A stretch of DNA of 64,000 nucleotides from Chitinophagaceae bacterium (GTDB lineage Bacteria; Bacteroidota; Bacteroidia; Chitinophagales; Chitinophagaceae). Every line of letters begins with the position of its first letter. The first letter of the stretch is position 1. Under the pieces are notes generated by a model. That model was not told the origin of the DNA, searched no databases, and saw only the letters and a program-made list of their open reading frames with translations. Location of the stretch: NCBI GenBank assembly GCA_016710165.1, contig JADJLJ010000001.1:1922001-1986000 (forward strand), read 5' to 3'. Below, in pieces: positions 37,524 to 46,748 of the stretch. The position numbers were made by a program, and so were the translations under genes.

Positions 37524-38293
37524 AAGCCAAAGATTTAGCATCAGGTTCCTTTCATCTGTGCGGGGTGTTGACGCTTTCAGTTTCTAATACTTTTCGGTTG
37601 AGTAATGTTCCGTTGCTTCAGGCAATTTGGCTGCCGCTTGCGGCTTTTGTTACTCTCCGGTTTGGACAGGTTGAAAGAATTTAATTCCAGCAGCATTTAT
37701 GCATTTGTAAAAGTGAGTGGCTTTGTTTTCCTATCTCCTGCCCCTTCTTTTGCTTTGGGCCCGGACGGGTTGGTAAACTACTCAGATCATCAGGCAGTGG
37801 TTTCTCTTTGATACTTTCCGGTTTCTGCCGGCAGTACCGTTGTTCAATGGATTTTTGTTTCAGGTATCTCTTTTGGGAAGGCGGTGGGGCAGGCTTTATC
37901 AGTTTAAATTCCGTTCAGTTAATACCCGTCGTTGTAGTTTCTGCTCTTTCTTAAACGACTTTGGGTGGACAACGGAACGATTTTCAGCTTTTAACAGTAT
38001 TACGGGGTGATTCAGGGACTTCTTTTCAAAAGCTGTTTTCTTTGGTTAATCAGCAGTGAGCCCTGGCAGGTAATTCCCTTTTCTAAAGCATCTCAACTTT
38101 GGCCTGCGTATTACATGGGTTTGGCGCTATGGGGCCGACCGGTAAAATCTCAGCTTCGGTGCATATCCAGGCTTTGGCTATGGGCCGATCGTTAACTTAA
38201 GCCTTACGGCTTATTTAAAAATTTCGTTTCTTTATATAAATCAACAACCGGGCGGACAAGGGTTAATTCCCCCACAGCGCCAAGCCCCGGACG
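37515..38293 (+). mobile_element. Cassette 19, no intact plus-strand gene (repeat family)
   Basis: 778 bp, start GTAATACGC. Third consecutive member of the family. Its minus-strand tail reads LPTRPGPKQKKGQEIGKQSH, with synonymous as well as amino-acid changes relative to cassettes 14 and 18. Confidence 0.65.
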
Positions 38294-38301
38294 TTGGCAG
38301 T
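38106..38301 (+). other. attC-like site 19 (GTA core)
   Basis: 196 bp. R'' GCGTATTAC pairs with GTAATACGC at 37515. Confidence 0.88.
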
Positions 38302-38325
38302 AATGCAAAAGAACATCCTACAAAC

Positions 38326-38952
38326 ATGAAAATTCTCGGACTGCTTCTTTCTCTTATTTTGACAACTACTTGTTTGGCACAGCTCAAAATAACAAGGCTT
38401 GACAAAAACTCTATACCTAATAACATTCAATATACTGGCAACATTGTTCAAGCGGTTCGTTGGACAGACAAAACTGGTGAAAACATCGTTATTCTCACAG
38501 TTACAGATAAAACGCAAAGCAAAAATGCACCTGATGACGGTTACAGTGATGGCGCTTTGTATGCTTATCATTATTTGGTTTCAGGAGACAGTAGTAAACA
38601 GACTTGGAGAGTTTTCGATTTTGTAAAAGAATGCCCTGTTGATATGTTTCTCTATTTTGTTGACAAAACTTTTACTGTGACAGACTTAAACAAGAATGGA
38701 GTAGCAGAAGTTTGGATTATGTACAAGGTTTCTTGCCAAGGAGACGTAAGCCCAATCCCAATGAAAATTGTAATGTATCAGGACAACAAAAAGTTTGCTG
38801 TTCGTGGAACGACAAGAGTTAAAGTCTCAGCAAACGAATACATGGGTGGGGAATTCACGCTTGACGAAGCTTTCAAAAATGCACCAGCAGAGTTTAGACA
38901 ATACGCAGAAAAACTTTGGAAGCAAAACAAAGTAGAGACATGGAAACAGTGA
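38326..38952 (+). CDS. Predicted secreted protein (cassette 20)
   Basis: 208 residues with a signal peptide (MKILGLLLSLILTTTCLAQ). The segment VTDLNKNGVAEVWIMYKVSC resembles a VCBS or EF-hand-like Ca-binding loop (DxNxNGxxE), common in secreted Bacteroidota proteins. No other domain is recognised. Confidence 0.75.
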   Translation: MKILGLLLSLILTTTCLAQLKITRLDKNSIPNNIQYTGNIVQAVRWTDKTGENIVILTVTDKTQSKNAPDDGYSDGALYAYHYLVSGDSSKQTWRVFDFVKECPVDMFLYFVDKTFTVTDLNKNGVAEVWIMYKVSCQGDVSPIPMKIVMYQDNKKFAVRGTTRVKVSANEYMGGEFTLDEAFKNAPAEFRQYAEKLWKQNKVETWKQ

Positions 38953-38964
38953 GAGAGGTGCACT

Positions 38965-39166
38965 ACTGCCAACATTGGGTTTGCTGCTATGGGGGCGGAC
39001 GGAAGGAAATCCAGGCATTACTCCCCTATTCAGCTTTGGCTATGGGGTTGACCGTTTACTAATCGGTTTTACTTTTAAAATAAAAATTCGTTTCTTTAAT
39101 CAGGTTTTGCGCCGGGGCGGACACAGCAACAATCCCCCACAGCAGCAAGCCCCGAACGTTAGCTGC
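38965..39166 (+). other. attC-like site 20
   Basis: 202 bp. R'' ACTGCCAAC pairs with cassette 20 start GTTGGCAGT at 38293. Same subfamily as site 29. Confidence 0.9.
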
Positions 39167-39172
39167 AACTTT

Positions 39173-39670
39173 ATGAAACCCTACAATATTATAGTGAGAT
39201 CTCATGAAACTACGATTCTATTAGCTGTATTGCTAATGGCTATTTTCTTTTTAATTGCTGGGTTTGGTTTTCCTCATATGATTTTTGCAATGCGCATTGG
39301 TGTGTCGATAATTTTCGGCGTACTTGCTCACTTTTCCATTCGAAGATTGGCTACTGCTAAAACAGAGTGGACTTTATCCGAACAAGGTATCTCAATAAAA
39401 TGGTTGACCACTTACTTCGGAACTAAGAGTCATGACATAGAAATAAAATGGTTAGAAATTAACAAGTACAAGGACGTTTCTGGTCGAGGGTATGATCTTT
39501 TCAAAATTTATCTTTTTAATGGACACACATTAAAATTTGGTCATGGCGGCTTATTTATACGTGACGATTTTAATGAGTTCTATGAAAAGTTTCAGGAATT
39601 GAATCTAAAAGTTAAATATCCTAATGATTGGGAAAAATATTATGGCAAAAGGTGGAAGTCAAGTGTTTGA
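39173..39670 (+). CDS. Predicted membrane protein with PH-like domain (cassette 21)
   Basis: 165 residues: two hydrophobic helices (TTILLAVLLMAIFFLIAGF and MRIGVSIIFGVLAHFS) and a soluble C-terminal part whose WTLSEQGISIKW...HDIEIKWLEINKYK pattern resembles bacterial PH-like (YdbT/YcxB) domains. The start at 39173 is 15 bp from the cassette core. An earlier in-frame ATG lies inside the attC site. Confidence 0.7.
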   Translation: MKPYNIIVRSHETTILLAVLLMAIFFLIAGFGFPHMIFAMRIGVSIIFGVLAHFSIRRLATAKTEWTLSEQGISIKWLTTYFGTKSHDIEIKWLEINKYKDVSGRGYDLFKIYLFNGHTLKFGHGGLFIRDDFNEFYEKFQELNLKVKYPNDWEKYYGKRWKSSV

Positions 39671-39674
39671 AGCT

Positions 39675-39813
39675 GCAGCTAACATGGTATTGCTAATATT
39701 GGGGCGGACGGAAGTAAATGAACATTGGTAATGCTATTGAACTTTGTAACTTTAACCAGGCAGACGTAACACGGACGTCCCCAACATCAGCAATACCCGG
39801 CACGTTAGCGGTA
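39675..39813 (+). other. attC-like site 21 (short form)
   Basis: 139 bp, about two-thirds of the usual size. R'' GCAGCTAAC pairs with cassette 21 start GTTAGCTGC at 39158. L arms GTATTGCT and AGCAATAC. Most of the usual loop is missing. Confidence 0.85.
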
Positions 39814-39820
39814 ATTTGTT

Positions 39821-40345
39821 ATGACAGACAGCATTCATTCAAAATATAAAATTTTTGGCGGCTTCGGACTAATCGTAGGACTGAACCTATTAATCGGTTT
39901 TGGTACATATAGATTACTGACTGCATCCAAAATTAGTATCAACAAAGTGGACTTGTTAAATGACAGTGAGGCTAGAATAGCTTATGCCATCTTGTTTGGA
40001 ATATTATTCCTTTTTCTGTTATTGTTTATGACACAATGCAAACGAATTATTGCAGACAAAGACGGCATTACTTTTATAAACCCATTGTTGCCCTTTTTGC
40101 GATATAAAAATAACTGGACGGACTTTGACTATTTCATTACGGTTGATGAAGATTCAAAATATAGCAAGCACGAAGCTATTTGGTTCATTAAAAACGAAAA
40201 AATAAGTAAACGAATATCTAGCTTTTATTATTCAAACTATTTTGACTTACTAAACCAAGTTAAATCAAAGGCGAAAGGGAAAAGATATTTTGACCCATTC
40301 TCTCAGCTCTTCGCTTTATTGAGGCTTAAGAAAATACGAGAATAG
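39821..40345 (+). CDS. Predicted membrane protein (cassette 22)
   Basis: 174 residues with two transmembrane helices (GLIVGLNLLIGFGTYRLL and AYAILFGILFLFLLLFMTQ) and a soluble C-terminus (KRIIADKDGITFINPLLPF) of PH-like character, similar in plan to the cassette 21 protein. Function unknown. Confidence 0.72.
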   Translation: MTDSIHSKYKIFGGFGLIVGLNLLIGFGTYRLLTASKISINKVDLLNDSEARIAYAILFGILFLFLLLFMTQCKRIIADKDGITFINPLLPFLRYKNNWTDFDYFITVDEDSKYSKHEAIWFIKNEKISKRISSFYYSNYFDLLNQVKSKAKGKRYFDPFSQLFALLRLKKIRE

Positions 40346-40370
40346 ACAGAAGAAGTGTTTCGTCCAAAAC

Positions 40371-40576
40371 TACCGCTAACATTGGGTTTTATGCAACTTG
40401 GGCTTGACCTGCAATTTCTCAGCTTCTATTCGCTACCAATCATTGGCTATTGGCTTGACCGTTTACTTTGCATTTTTTTGTTTTAAAATACAAATCCCGT
40501 TTCCTAATTTACATCCAGGCCGGGGCCGACACAGCAACAAATACCCAAGCTGCATAAAGCCCCGAACGTTGTGCGT
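40371..40576 (+). other. attC-like site 22
   Basis: 206 bp. R'' TACCGCTAAC pairs with cassette 22 start GTTAGCGGTA at 39804. Confidence 0.9.
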
Positions 40577-40618
40577 CAGCAATAAGCGACTAACCGAAAC
40601 CTAAAATCAGACTACATA

Positions 40619-41188
40619 ATGAATCTTTCTAAATTTTTATTTATTGCGACAACGACATTCTTAATAGTTTCCTGTGACAATTCACAAAGTTCTTCACAAG
40701 AAAAAAAGATTGAGAAACTTAAAGTTGAAATTTACATAGACACAGCACGAAATAAATTTGCAGGTTTTGAAACAAATGGTGCAATTAAAGACGAACTAAA
40801 TAACTTTTTAAAAACGGACTTTAAAAAAGCTATTGACAAAGGCGTTTTGGCTGATTTACCTTTTAAACTTGACAAAGTTGAAAAATGTGGTAGCCAGTAT
40901 ATTTTAGATTTAGAACATTCACTTAATTCCAAGTTCTATGTGAGAGGAATCTTAAGCATATTAGAAGTAGATTTATATGCTTTGACAGACGAAAAGACAG
41001 CAAAATCTCTTCAGGAGGGGCAGTTTTATTTAGCTGACGTTGAATTTAAAGAGTACATAACCTTTCAAAACAATGAAAAATATTGTGCCTTAATTTTGAT
41101 GTCGCCCTTTATGGGTTATTTTGCCAACGAGATTCAATTTGGCGCAATTGGCGTTAAACTAAAAAAAATTGAAAAGTTTGTAAAATAA
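40619..41188 (+). CDS. Predicted lipoprotein (cassette 23)
   Basis: 189 residues with a lipoprotein signal (FLFIATTTFLIVSC, Cys near residue 18) followed by a Ser/Gln-rich linker. The mature domain is mixed alpha/beta by appearance and not recognised. Confidence 0.75.
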   Translation: MNLSKFLFIATTTFLIVSCDNSQSSSQEKKIEKLKVEIYIDTARNKFAGFETNGAIKDELNNFLKTDFKKAIDKGVLADLPFKLDKVEKCGSQYILDLEHSLNSKFYVRGILSILEVDLYALTDEKTAKSLQEGQFYLADVEFKEYITFQNNEKYCALILMSPFMGYFANEIQFGAIGVKLKKIEKFVK

Positions 41189-41197
41189 ATTTGCCGA

Positions 41198-41399
41198 ACG
41201 CACAACAAAAGGTTTTGTGCAATTGGGGCATGACGTTGAAGCAATCATCGGCAGTGCATATCCAAGCTTTATATTCGGCGGACGTAATTCTGCCGGGCAG
41301 TAGTTCTAAACTTCGGCTTTTAGTTATAAATTTAGCTTCAGTTCCGGGCGGACAGTTGGTCAATTCCCCAACTGCACAAAGCCTCGAACGTTACCTGCC
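41198..41399 (+). other. attC-like site 23
   Basis: 202 bp. R'' ACGCACAAC pairs with cassette 23 start GTTGTGCGT at 40568. Same subfamily as site 32. Confidence 0.9.
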
Positions 41400-41405
41400 A
41401 TTTTT

Positions 41406-42299
41406 ATGCAGCACTACATTTTGTCAATTATCTTAAACATTTGTACACTTAGTGTCCTTGCTCAAGAACCAGAAGTGTATGAAGACTTTTATGAAAACGG
41501 CAATATTTATTTACGAGGTTATATTGTTCCCGTAGACAGCATTTCAAGTAAAAGTATTGGCCTGTGGACATACTGGTATGAGAACGGAAGTAAATTATCT
41601 GAAGAAATTAGGAGTGACCCTTACTTGACAAAGTATATTAATTGCTGACAGGCAGTGGCCTACAGATATGTACTAATGGGAATGGGAAATTCTATGAGAC
41701 TTGGACAGATCTTGGCTATGAAGATGATAGTACAATTTACACAATTAAAGACAGCATAAGACAAGGACAATTTGTTAGTTATATTCCTTACAAGACAGGA
41801 CGGATAATAAAGGCACAAGGATGGTGCATAAATGGGCTACGACAAGGGGAAGTAACATTTTTTTATGAAACAGGAGAAATATCATACACTCAAATTTATA
41901 CTGACGATAAACAAAATGGCCAACGGAAAAAATACTCCAAAAATGGGAGATTAAAAGAAGAGGGATTTCAGAAACAAAGTATTCAAGAGGGCATTTGGCT
42001 ATTTTATGACAATCAGGGTGTTCTTGAAAAAAAAAATTACCTATGAAAGAAATAGACTGAAATATCTTGTTGAATATTATTCAAATGGAATTATAAAATC
42101 TGAAGGTGGTTTTACACAAATAAAGACAATTCCAAAAAAGGAAGAAGTAAATCAATCGCAATCTCCAAGACGTTCATCAAGAAAAACCACTGGCAGCTTG
42201 AGGGTAAAAAATGGAGAATGGCAATATTTTAATAGAAAGGGAAAACTTATCAAAAAAGAAAATTATTTGAATGGCAAATTGATCCAAAACGGCATGTAA
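41406..42299 (+). pseudogene. MORN/YwqK-like repeat protein split into three frames (cassette 24)
   Basis: Three overlapping frames (41406-41648, 41642-42046, 42006-42299) together encode one secreted protein of about 295 residues. A signal peptide precedes repeats of the MORN/YwqK type (DFYENGNIYLRGYI, WYENGSKLSEEI, FYETGEISYTQIY, YYSNGIIKSEG, FNRKGKLIKKENY). The second break falls at an A10 run near 42028, and the first is also a one-base change. The intact protein would resemble YwqK-type antitoxin or repeat proteins. The stop codon is inside the attC R'' arm. Confidence 0.75.
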
Positions 42300-42531
42300 C
42301 ATGGGTTTCCCGCAATTTGGGCATGCCAGGTAACTTCAGCTTCTTATCGCTACCAATCATTGGCTATGGGGGTTGACCGTTCACTAATTCGCCTGCGCAG
42401 TTTGCTACGCTCGTAGTGCGCAGGCTTAGTTTGGTTTTATCAATAAAGTTTACGTTCTTTAATTAGCATCGTCAACGGGGCTGACACAGCAACGAATACC
42501 CAAACTGCGGAAAGCCCCGGGCGTTGCCTGC
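42291..42531 (+). other. attC-like site 24 (long, nested hairpin)
   Basis: 241 bp. R'' GGCATGTAAC pairs with cassette 24 start GTTACCTGCC at 41390 with one mismatch. Nested CGCCTGCGCA/TGCGCAGGC hairpin at 42390-42425. Confidence 0.88.
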
Positions 42532-42557
42532 AATAATAATTAAGCACTCTACTACTT

Positions 42558-43214
42558 ATGGACATAGCAATCTTACTTCAGCAATTAGATACTGTCGCTA
42601 ACATTCATGCTGAACTTCAAAGCCGGTCTCGGTTTAAAGATTTAAGCGATTTACCTAAAAACGAGCGTCAAAGTTTAGTGACAAAAGCAATCACAGCTAT
42701 ACATCGTATATCAGGGAGAAACTCAACATATAGCATGGAAGTAGAGAGGATATTGAACAGGACTCCAGATTTACATATTCACACTTCTAGCATAGTCGGA
42801 GTAGCACAAGCTTTAAGAGATGATTTAAATGCGGGATATATTCAAAGTTTAACCGAACTTGTTCATGCAGATGTTTTTTCTGATTTTATTGACATGGCAA
42901 AACATTTATGTGAAACTGGTTACAAAGATCCTGCGGCGGTTATAGCTGGTTCGACATTAGAAAGTCATATTAAAAAGTTATCAACCAAATTTGGTGTGCC
43001 AATTGAGGTTGGAGGTAAGCCAGTTAAAGCAGAGAAACTAAACCAGGATTTGGCAAAAATTCCAGCATATAGTTTACTTGACCAAAAAAATGTAACTGCA
43101 TGGTTAGACCTGAGAAACAAATCTGCTCATGGAAATTACGCTGATTACAACATTGATCAAGTGAAGCTATTAATTTCGAGTATTCAAGATTTTATTACTA
43201 GAATCCCTGCATAA
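42558..43214 (+). CDS. HEPN-like protein (cassette 25)
   Basis: 218 residues, mostly helical by composition, soluble and without a signal peptide. Near the C-terminus, WLDLRNKSAHGNY gives the R-x4-H pattern (R186, H191) of HEPN ribonuclease domains. HEPN proteins are common as toxins and abortive-infection effectors. No neighbouring nucleotidyltransferase antitoxin lies in the cassette. Assignment to HEPN rests on the motif and helical content only. Confidence 0.6.
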   Translation: MDIAILLQQLDTVANIHAELQSRSRFKDLSDLPKNERQSLVTKAITAIHRISGRNSTYSMEVERILNRTPDLHIHTSSIVGVAQALRDDLNAGYIQSLTELVHADVFSDFIDMAKHLCETGYKDPAAVIAGSTLESHIKKLSTKFGVPIEVGGKPVKAEKLNQDLAKIPAYSLLDQKNVTAWLDLRNKSAHGNYADYNIDQVKLLISSIQDFITRIPA

Positions 43215-43219
43215 TTACT

Positions 43220-43461
43220 GCAGGCAACATGGGTTTGGCGTAATTGGGGCCTGACGGAAAAACTTTCAGCTGCAGCATATATCCAGGCATTGGTCATCGG
43301 TTTGACCGTCAACTAATGCGCCAGCGGCAGTTTGCATACGCTCGTAGTGCCGCTGGCTGGTTTTCGTTAATCAAATTAATTTCGTTTCTTCAATAAAAAT
43401 TTCGGGGTGGGCGGACACAGGGATAATTCCCCAACTACGCCAAGCCCCGGACGTTGGGCGC
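43220..43461 (+). other. attC-like site 25 (long, nested hairpin)
   Basis: 242 bp. R'' GCAGGCAAC pairs with cassette 25 start GTTGCCTGC at 42523. Nested GCCAGCGGCAG hairpin. Confidence 0.9.
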
Positions 43462-43480
43462 AATTTTTAACGACATCCAG

Positions 43481-44022
43481 ATGACCAAATACATTTTTGT
43501 ACTTCTTCTAATTAGTTCTGCCTGCAATTATAAAAATTCAGATAGCACTCAAAGTGTGTCGAAAAAAGATGTTTCAGATAATAATAGTTTGAAGGAAATG
43601 TTGTTAACGGCCGACACTGTTTTGATAGTTGGTCATTTGGGAATGGTGTATGATACATCTGGGCAAAACAATAAACTTCCACAAGTTCCAAAATATTAGT
43701 GAATGGGCGACCTAACTATTCAATTATAAAGAAGCAAAGGGTTATTATGGGTTCAGACTTGGACACTTTAATAACGATTTTAATTAAACCAGCCGCTGAA
43801 GAAAATAAAACAATGTGTGTTTTTGATCCCCACCATACAATTTTTTTGATAAAGAATGGAATCACATCATACATTGATTTTTGCTTCACATGTATGCAGT
43901 TTGAATCTTCCAATGATTTAGGTTCTTTGGTTTTCTTTGACGAAGATAAATGGTTTGCTCTTGAACGATTTTTTAAACAAATGGGCGTGAGATACGAGCA
44001 ATATCCTAAGTATCCCGAATAA
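43481..44022 (+). pseudogene. Lipoprotein gene split by a frameshift (cassette 26)
   Basis: The first frame (43481-43699) has a lipoprotein signal (FVLLLISSAC). The second (open from about 43690 to 44022, starting with GTG or earlier) continues NGRPNYSIIKKQRVIMGSDL to the end. One extra or missing base near 43690 joins them into a protein of about 180 residues. Function unknown. Confidence 0.65.
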
Positions 44023-44026
44023 AACT

Positions 44027-44268
44027 GCGCCCAACATGGGGTTTGTCGCAATTTGGGCATGACCAGGTAACTTCGGCTTCAGCTCGCTACCAATCATCTG
44101 GTATGGGTGCGACCGTTTACTAATTCGCCTGCGCAGTTTGCTACGCTCGTAGTGCGCAGGCTTAGTTTGGTTTTATCAATAAAGTTTACGTTCTTTAATT
44201 AGCATCGTCACATGGGCGGACACAGCAACGAATACCCAAACTGCGGCAAGCCCTGAACGTTAGCTGTA
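44027..44268 (+). other. attC-like site 26 (long, nested hairpin)
   Basis: 242 bp. R'' GCGCCCAAC pairs with cassette 26 start GTTGGGCGC at 43453. Nested CGCCTGCGCA hairpin. Confidence 0.9.
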
Positions 44269-44302
44269 ACCTTTTACGAACATCAGCAGTTATCTTATTC
44301 AA

Positions 44303-44670
44303 ATGCTAAAAAATAGATTTATTCTTTTTCTAATTTTATTAATTCTTTTCCTCCTCTTGCAGGAATAATAAATTATGGACAAAGGTTAATGAAGACATAA
44401 GTTCCAAAACCACTGACAATCGATTATGTTCAAAGTAAATTTTCAACAGAGGCATTATATTCAATAACAAATGGGCAAGGTGACACTTTAAAACAAATAA
44501 TAGATTTTTTCGACCATTTTAAAAATGACAAAAACTACAAAGTAGATAAACGAGACAATAAGACTTTCATAATATTCAACCTAATGATCAAATTACAAGT
44601 GGGCCATCGGTTGGAAATAAAAGGAACAATTGACAACTGGTATATTTCTGATATAAGATTTGGAAAATAG
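44303..44670 (+). pseudogene. Broken second copy of the cassette 6 lipoprotein (cassette 27)
   Basis: Nearly identical to 15128-15493, but four one-base length differences in homopolymers (extra T near 44347, extra A near 44407, missing C near 44580, extra G near 44614) abolish the frame. The whole cassette, including its attC, is duplicated and has the same length, 679 bp. Either a recent duplication that decayed or a sequencing artefact. Confidence 0.8.
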
Positions 44671-44707
44671 TTGTGAGACACATTCATTAATAATTGACGA
44701 GCAAGGC

Positions 44708-44947
44708 TACAGCCAACATCGGTTTGGCGTAATTGGGGCGGACGGAAAAGCTTCAGCGGCAGTTTATATCCAGGCATTGGTCATCGGCCGACCGTTAACT
44801 AATCCGCCAGCGGCAGTAGGCTACGCTCGCAGTGTCGCTGGCTGGTTTTCGTTAATCAAATTAATTTCGTTTCTTCAATAAAAATTTCGGGGTGGGCGGA
44901 CACAGGGCTAATTCCCCAACTACGCCAAGCCCTGGACGTAAGCTGCC
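44708..44947 (+). other. attC-like site 27 (long, nested hairpin)
   Basis: 240 bp. R'' TACAGCCAAC pairs with cassette 27 start GTTAGCTGTA at 44259 with one mismatch. Near copy of site 6. Confidence 0.88.
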
Positions 44948-44971
44948 ATAAATAACGACATTTCAATCTTT

Positions 44972-45628
44972 ATGAAACTTTTGATTTTTGTTTTCTTTAT
45001 AATTACCTCTTGTAACAACAATACTTCAACAAATCAGACAGTTTCGGTGGACAGTCCCAAAATAATTTCATCAGACTCAATTATTAAATCAAAGAGTGTT
45101 TGGGTGGACAGATTAAACAGTGCAAAATATCAATTGCCTGACACAATCAGCGGCAGACCAGTCAGTTTTTATCTTGACAATCCCAAAGTTGCTACAATAG
45201 CGAAAGCATTTTTCAAAGGGCAGTTCCGCCCAACCGATAATGATTCCACTACGCAACTCCTATCCTATGCGACAACAACCGATAGTATATTAAGACCATT
45301 TTATCGCTGGTGTTTAGACTTTACAATTTCAATTAGTGACGGTGCTTTAGGCGAATATCCTGGTATTTCAGCTTTAGCATATGCAACGAAGTTTCCTAAA
45401 GAGTTTTTTGCTTATATGGACAAAGACACCTCAGGACAGCGTTACAAACAATGGACAGAAATTATAGCTTACAGCGGCTTGCCTAATTACGGCAAAAAAG
45501 AATCAGATATAGAATCAGATATAATAAGCAAAATGCACAACAACTGCTATTTCTGTGTTGATGACACAAAGAGTAGGATTGTTACATTTGCTCGAGACAT
45601 TACTAAGGCGACTAAGCTTCAAGATTGA
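44972..45628 (+). CDS. Predicted lipoprotein (cassette 28)
   Basis: 218 residues with a lipoprotein signal (LIFVFFIITSC, Cys near 14) and an Asn/Thr-rich linker. The mature part has several Trp/Tyr-rich helices. Not recognised. The cassette starts with the variant core GTAAGCTGCC. Confidence 0.75.
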   Translation: MKLLIFVFFIITSCNNNTSTNQTVSVDSPKIISSDSIIKSKSVWVDRLNSAKYQLPDTISGRPVSFYLDNPKVATIAKAFFKGQFRPTDNDSTTQLLSYATTTDSILRPFYRWCLDFTISISDGALGEYPGISALAYATKFPKEFFAYMDKDTSGQRYKQWTEIIAYSGLPNYGKKESDIESDIISKMHNNCYFCVDDTKSRIVTFARDITKATKLQD

Positions 45629-45635
45629 CTTTTAC

Positions 45636-45840
45636 GGCAGCTTACATAGGGTTTTATGCAACTTGGGCTAGACCAGCAATTTCTCAGCTTCAGTCCGCTA
45701 CCAATCATTGGCTATGGGCTTGACCGTTTACTTTGCTTTTTTTCGTTTTAAAATATAAATTTCGTTTCTTAATTTACATCAAGGCCGGGGCGGACACAGC
45801 ACCAAATACCCAAGCTGCATAAAGCCCCGACGTTGGCTGC
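45636..45840 (+). other. attC-like site 28 (GTA core)
   Basis: 205 bp. R'' GGCAGCTTAC pairs with cassette 28 start GTAAGCTGCC at 44938. The TTAC/GTAA change is compensated in both arms. Confidence 0.9.
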
Positions 45841-45863
45841 AACTCAAAACAGACATTCTGCTA

Positions 45864-46499
45864 ATGACAAATATTTCGACACTTTTTATTTCGGCAATTC
45901 TTTTAATGACAATTAGTTCTTGTGGGCAGACAGCAAAGACTGTAGACAATGGTGCTTATGTAGTTGACCCAAACGTAAAAGACAAAGTAGACAGGAAAGT
46001 AAAATCCTTTAACGGTATTACAATGTCTTCTATGGATTTTAAAATGTACGAGAATGACAGTATCATTGGAGACACATACGCTAAAGGCAAAAGCATTGAC
46101 GAGTGTATGACAATGACAACACTTCAAGGCGACACAATCACTATTGTTGGATTTATGGGAATGTTTGCAGGTTTCGGCTATCAAATAGCACTTTTCAAAG
46201 ACACCTGTATTGTTCAACATTTCGCAAAATCAGACGCAGAGATTTATAAGCTTCATAAAAATGATAGTTTGGAATTTAGCGTTTCTGTTCCTTGCAAAAC
46301 CTTCAAGTTGACACTTTCAAAAAAGCCTACTTTTAAAAAAGGAGAAATTTTAGAAGGTATTATTGAGCTGACAAGTGACGACTACTACGAAGCTGCAAAC
46401 GGTAAAGAAAGCCGGTACAAAATGCAATTGACAGGCTATTTCAAGACAGACCCATTAGAAAGTATTGAAGACAGGTATAATAAAACGAAAGACAAATGA
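45864..46499 (+). CDS. Predicted lipoprotein (cassette 29)
   Basis: 211 residues with a lipoprotein signal (ISAILLMTISSC, Cys near 20). The mature part is beta-rich in appearance (GDTITIVGFMGMFAGFGYQI). Function unknown. Confidence 0.75.
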   Translation: MTNISTLFISAILLMTISSCGQTAKTVDNGAYVVDPNVKDKVDRKVKSFNGITMSSMDFKMYENDSIIGDTYAKGKSIDECMTMTTLQGDTITIVGFMGMFAGFGYQIALFKDTCIVQHFAKSDAEIYKLHKNDSLEFSVSVPCKTFKLTLSKKPTFKKGEILEGIIELTSDDYYEAANGKESRYKMQLTGYFKTDPLESIEDRYNKTKDK

Positions 46500-46503
46500 G
46501 TAT

Positions 46504-46706
46504 GCAGCCAACATTGGGTTTGCTGCTATGGGGGCAGACGGAAGGAAATCCAGGCATTACTCCCCTATTCAACTTTGGCTATGGGGTTGACCGTTAACTA
46601 ATCGGTTTTACTTTTAAAATAAAAATTCGTTTCTTTAATCAGGTTTTGCAGCCGGGGCGGACACAGCAACAATCCCCCACAGCAGCAAGCCCCGAACGTT
46701 GTGCGA
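46504..46706 (+). other. attC-like site 29
   Basis: 203 bp. R'' GCAGCCAAC pairs with cassette 29 start GTTGGCTGC at 45832. Confidence 0.9.
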
Positions 46707-46748
46707 AACCCTATACAGACACTTCAATCAAATTCGGCGACAAAAAAT

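Noticed and set aside
36935..38195. Short plus-strand frames in cassettes 18, 19 and 31 (for example those reading LFKSCFLWLISSEPWQ)
   Set aside because: They recur only because the DNA is repeated. They are not preserved in the diverged members 14 and 17, and the composition is wrong for a plus-strand gene.
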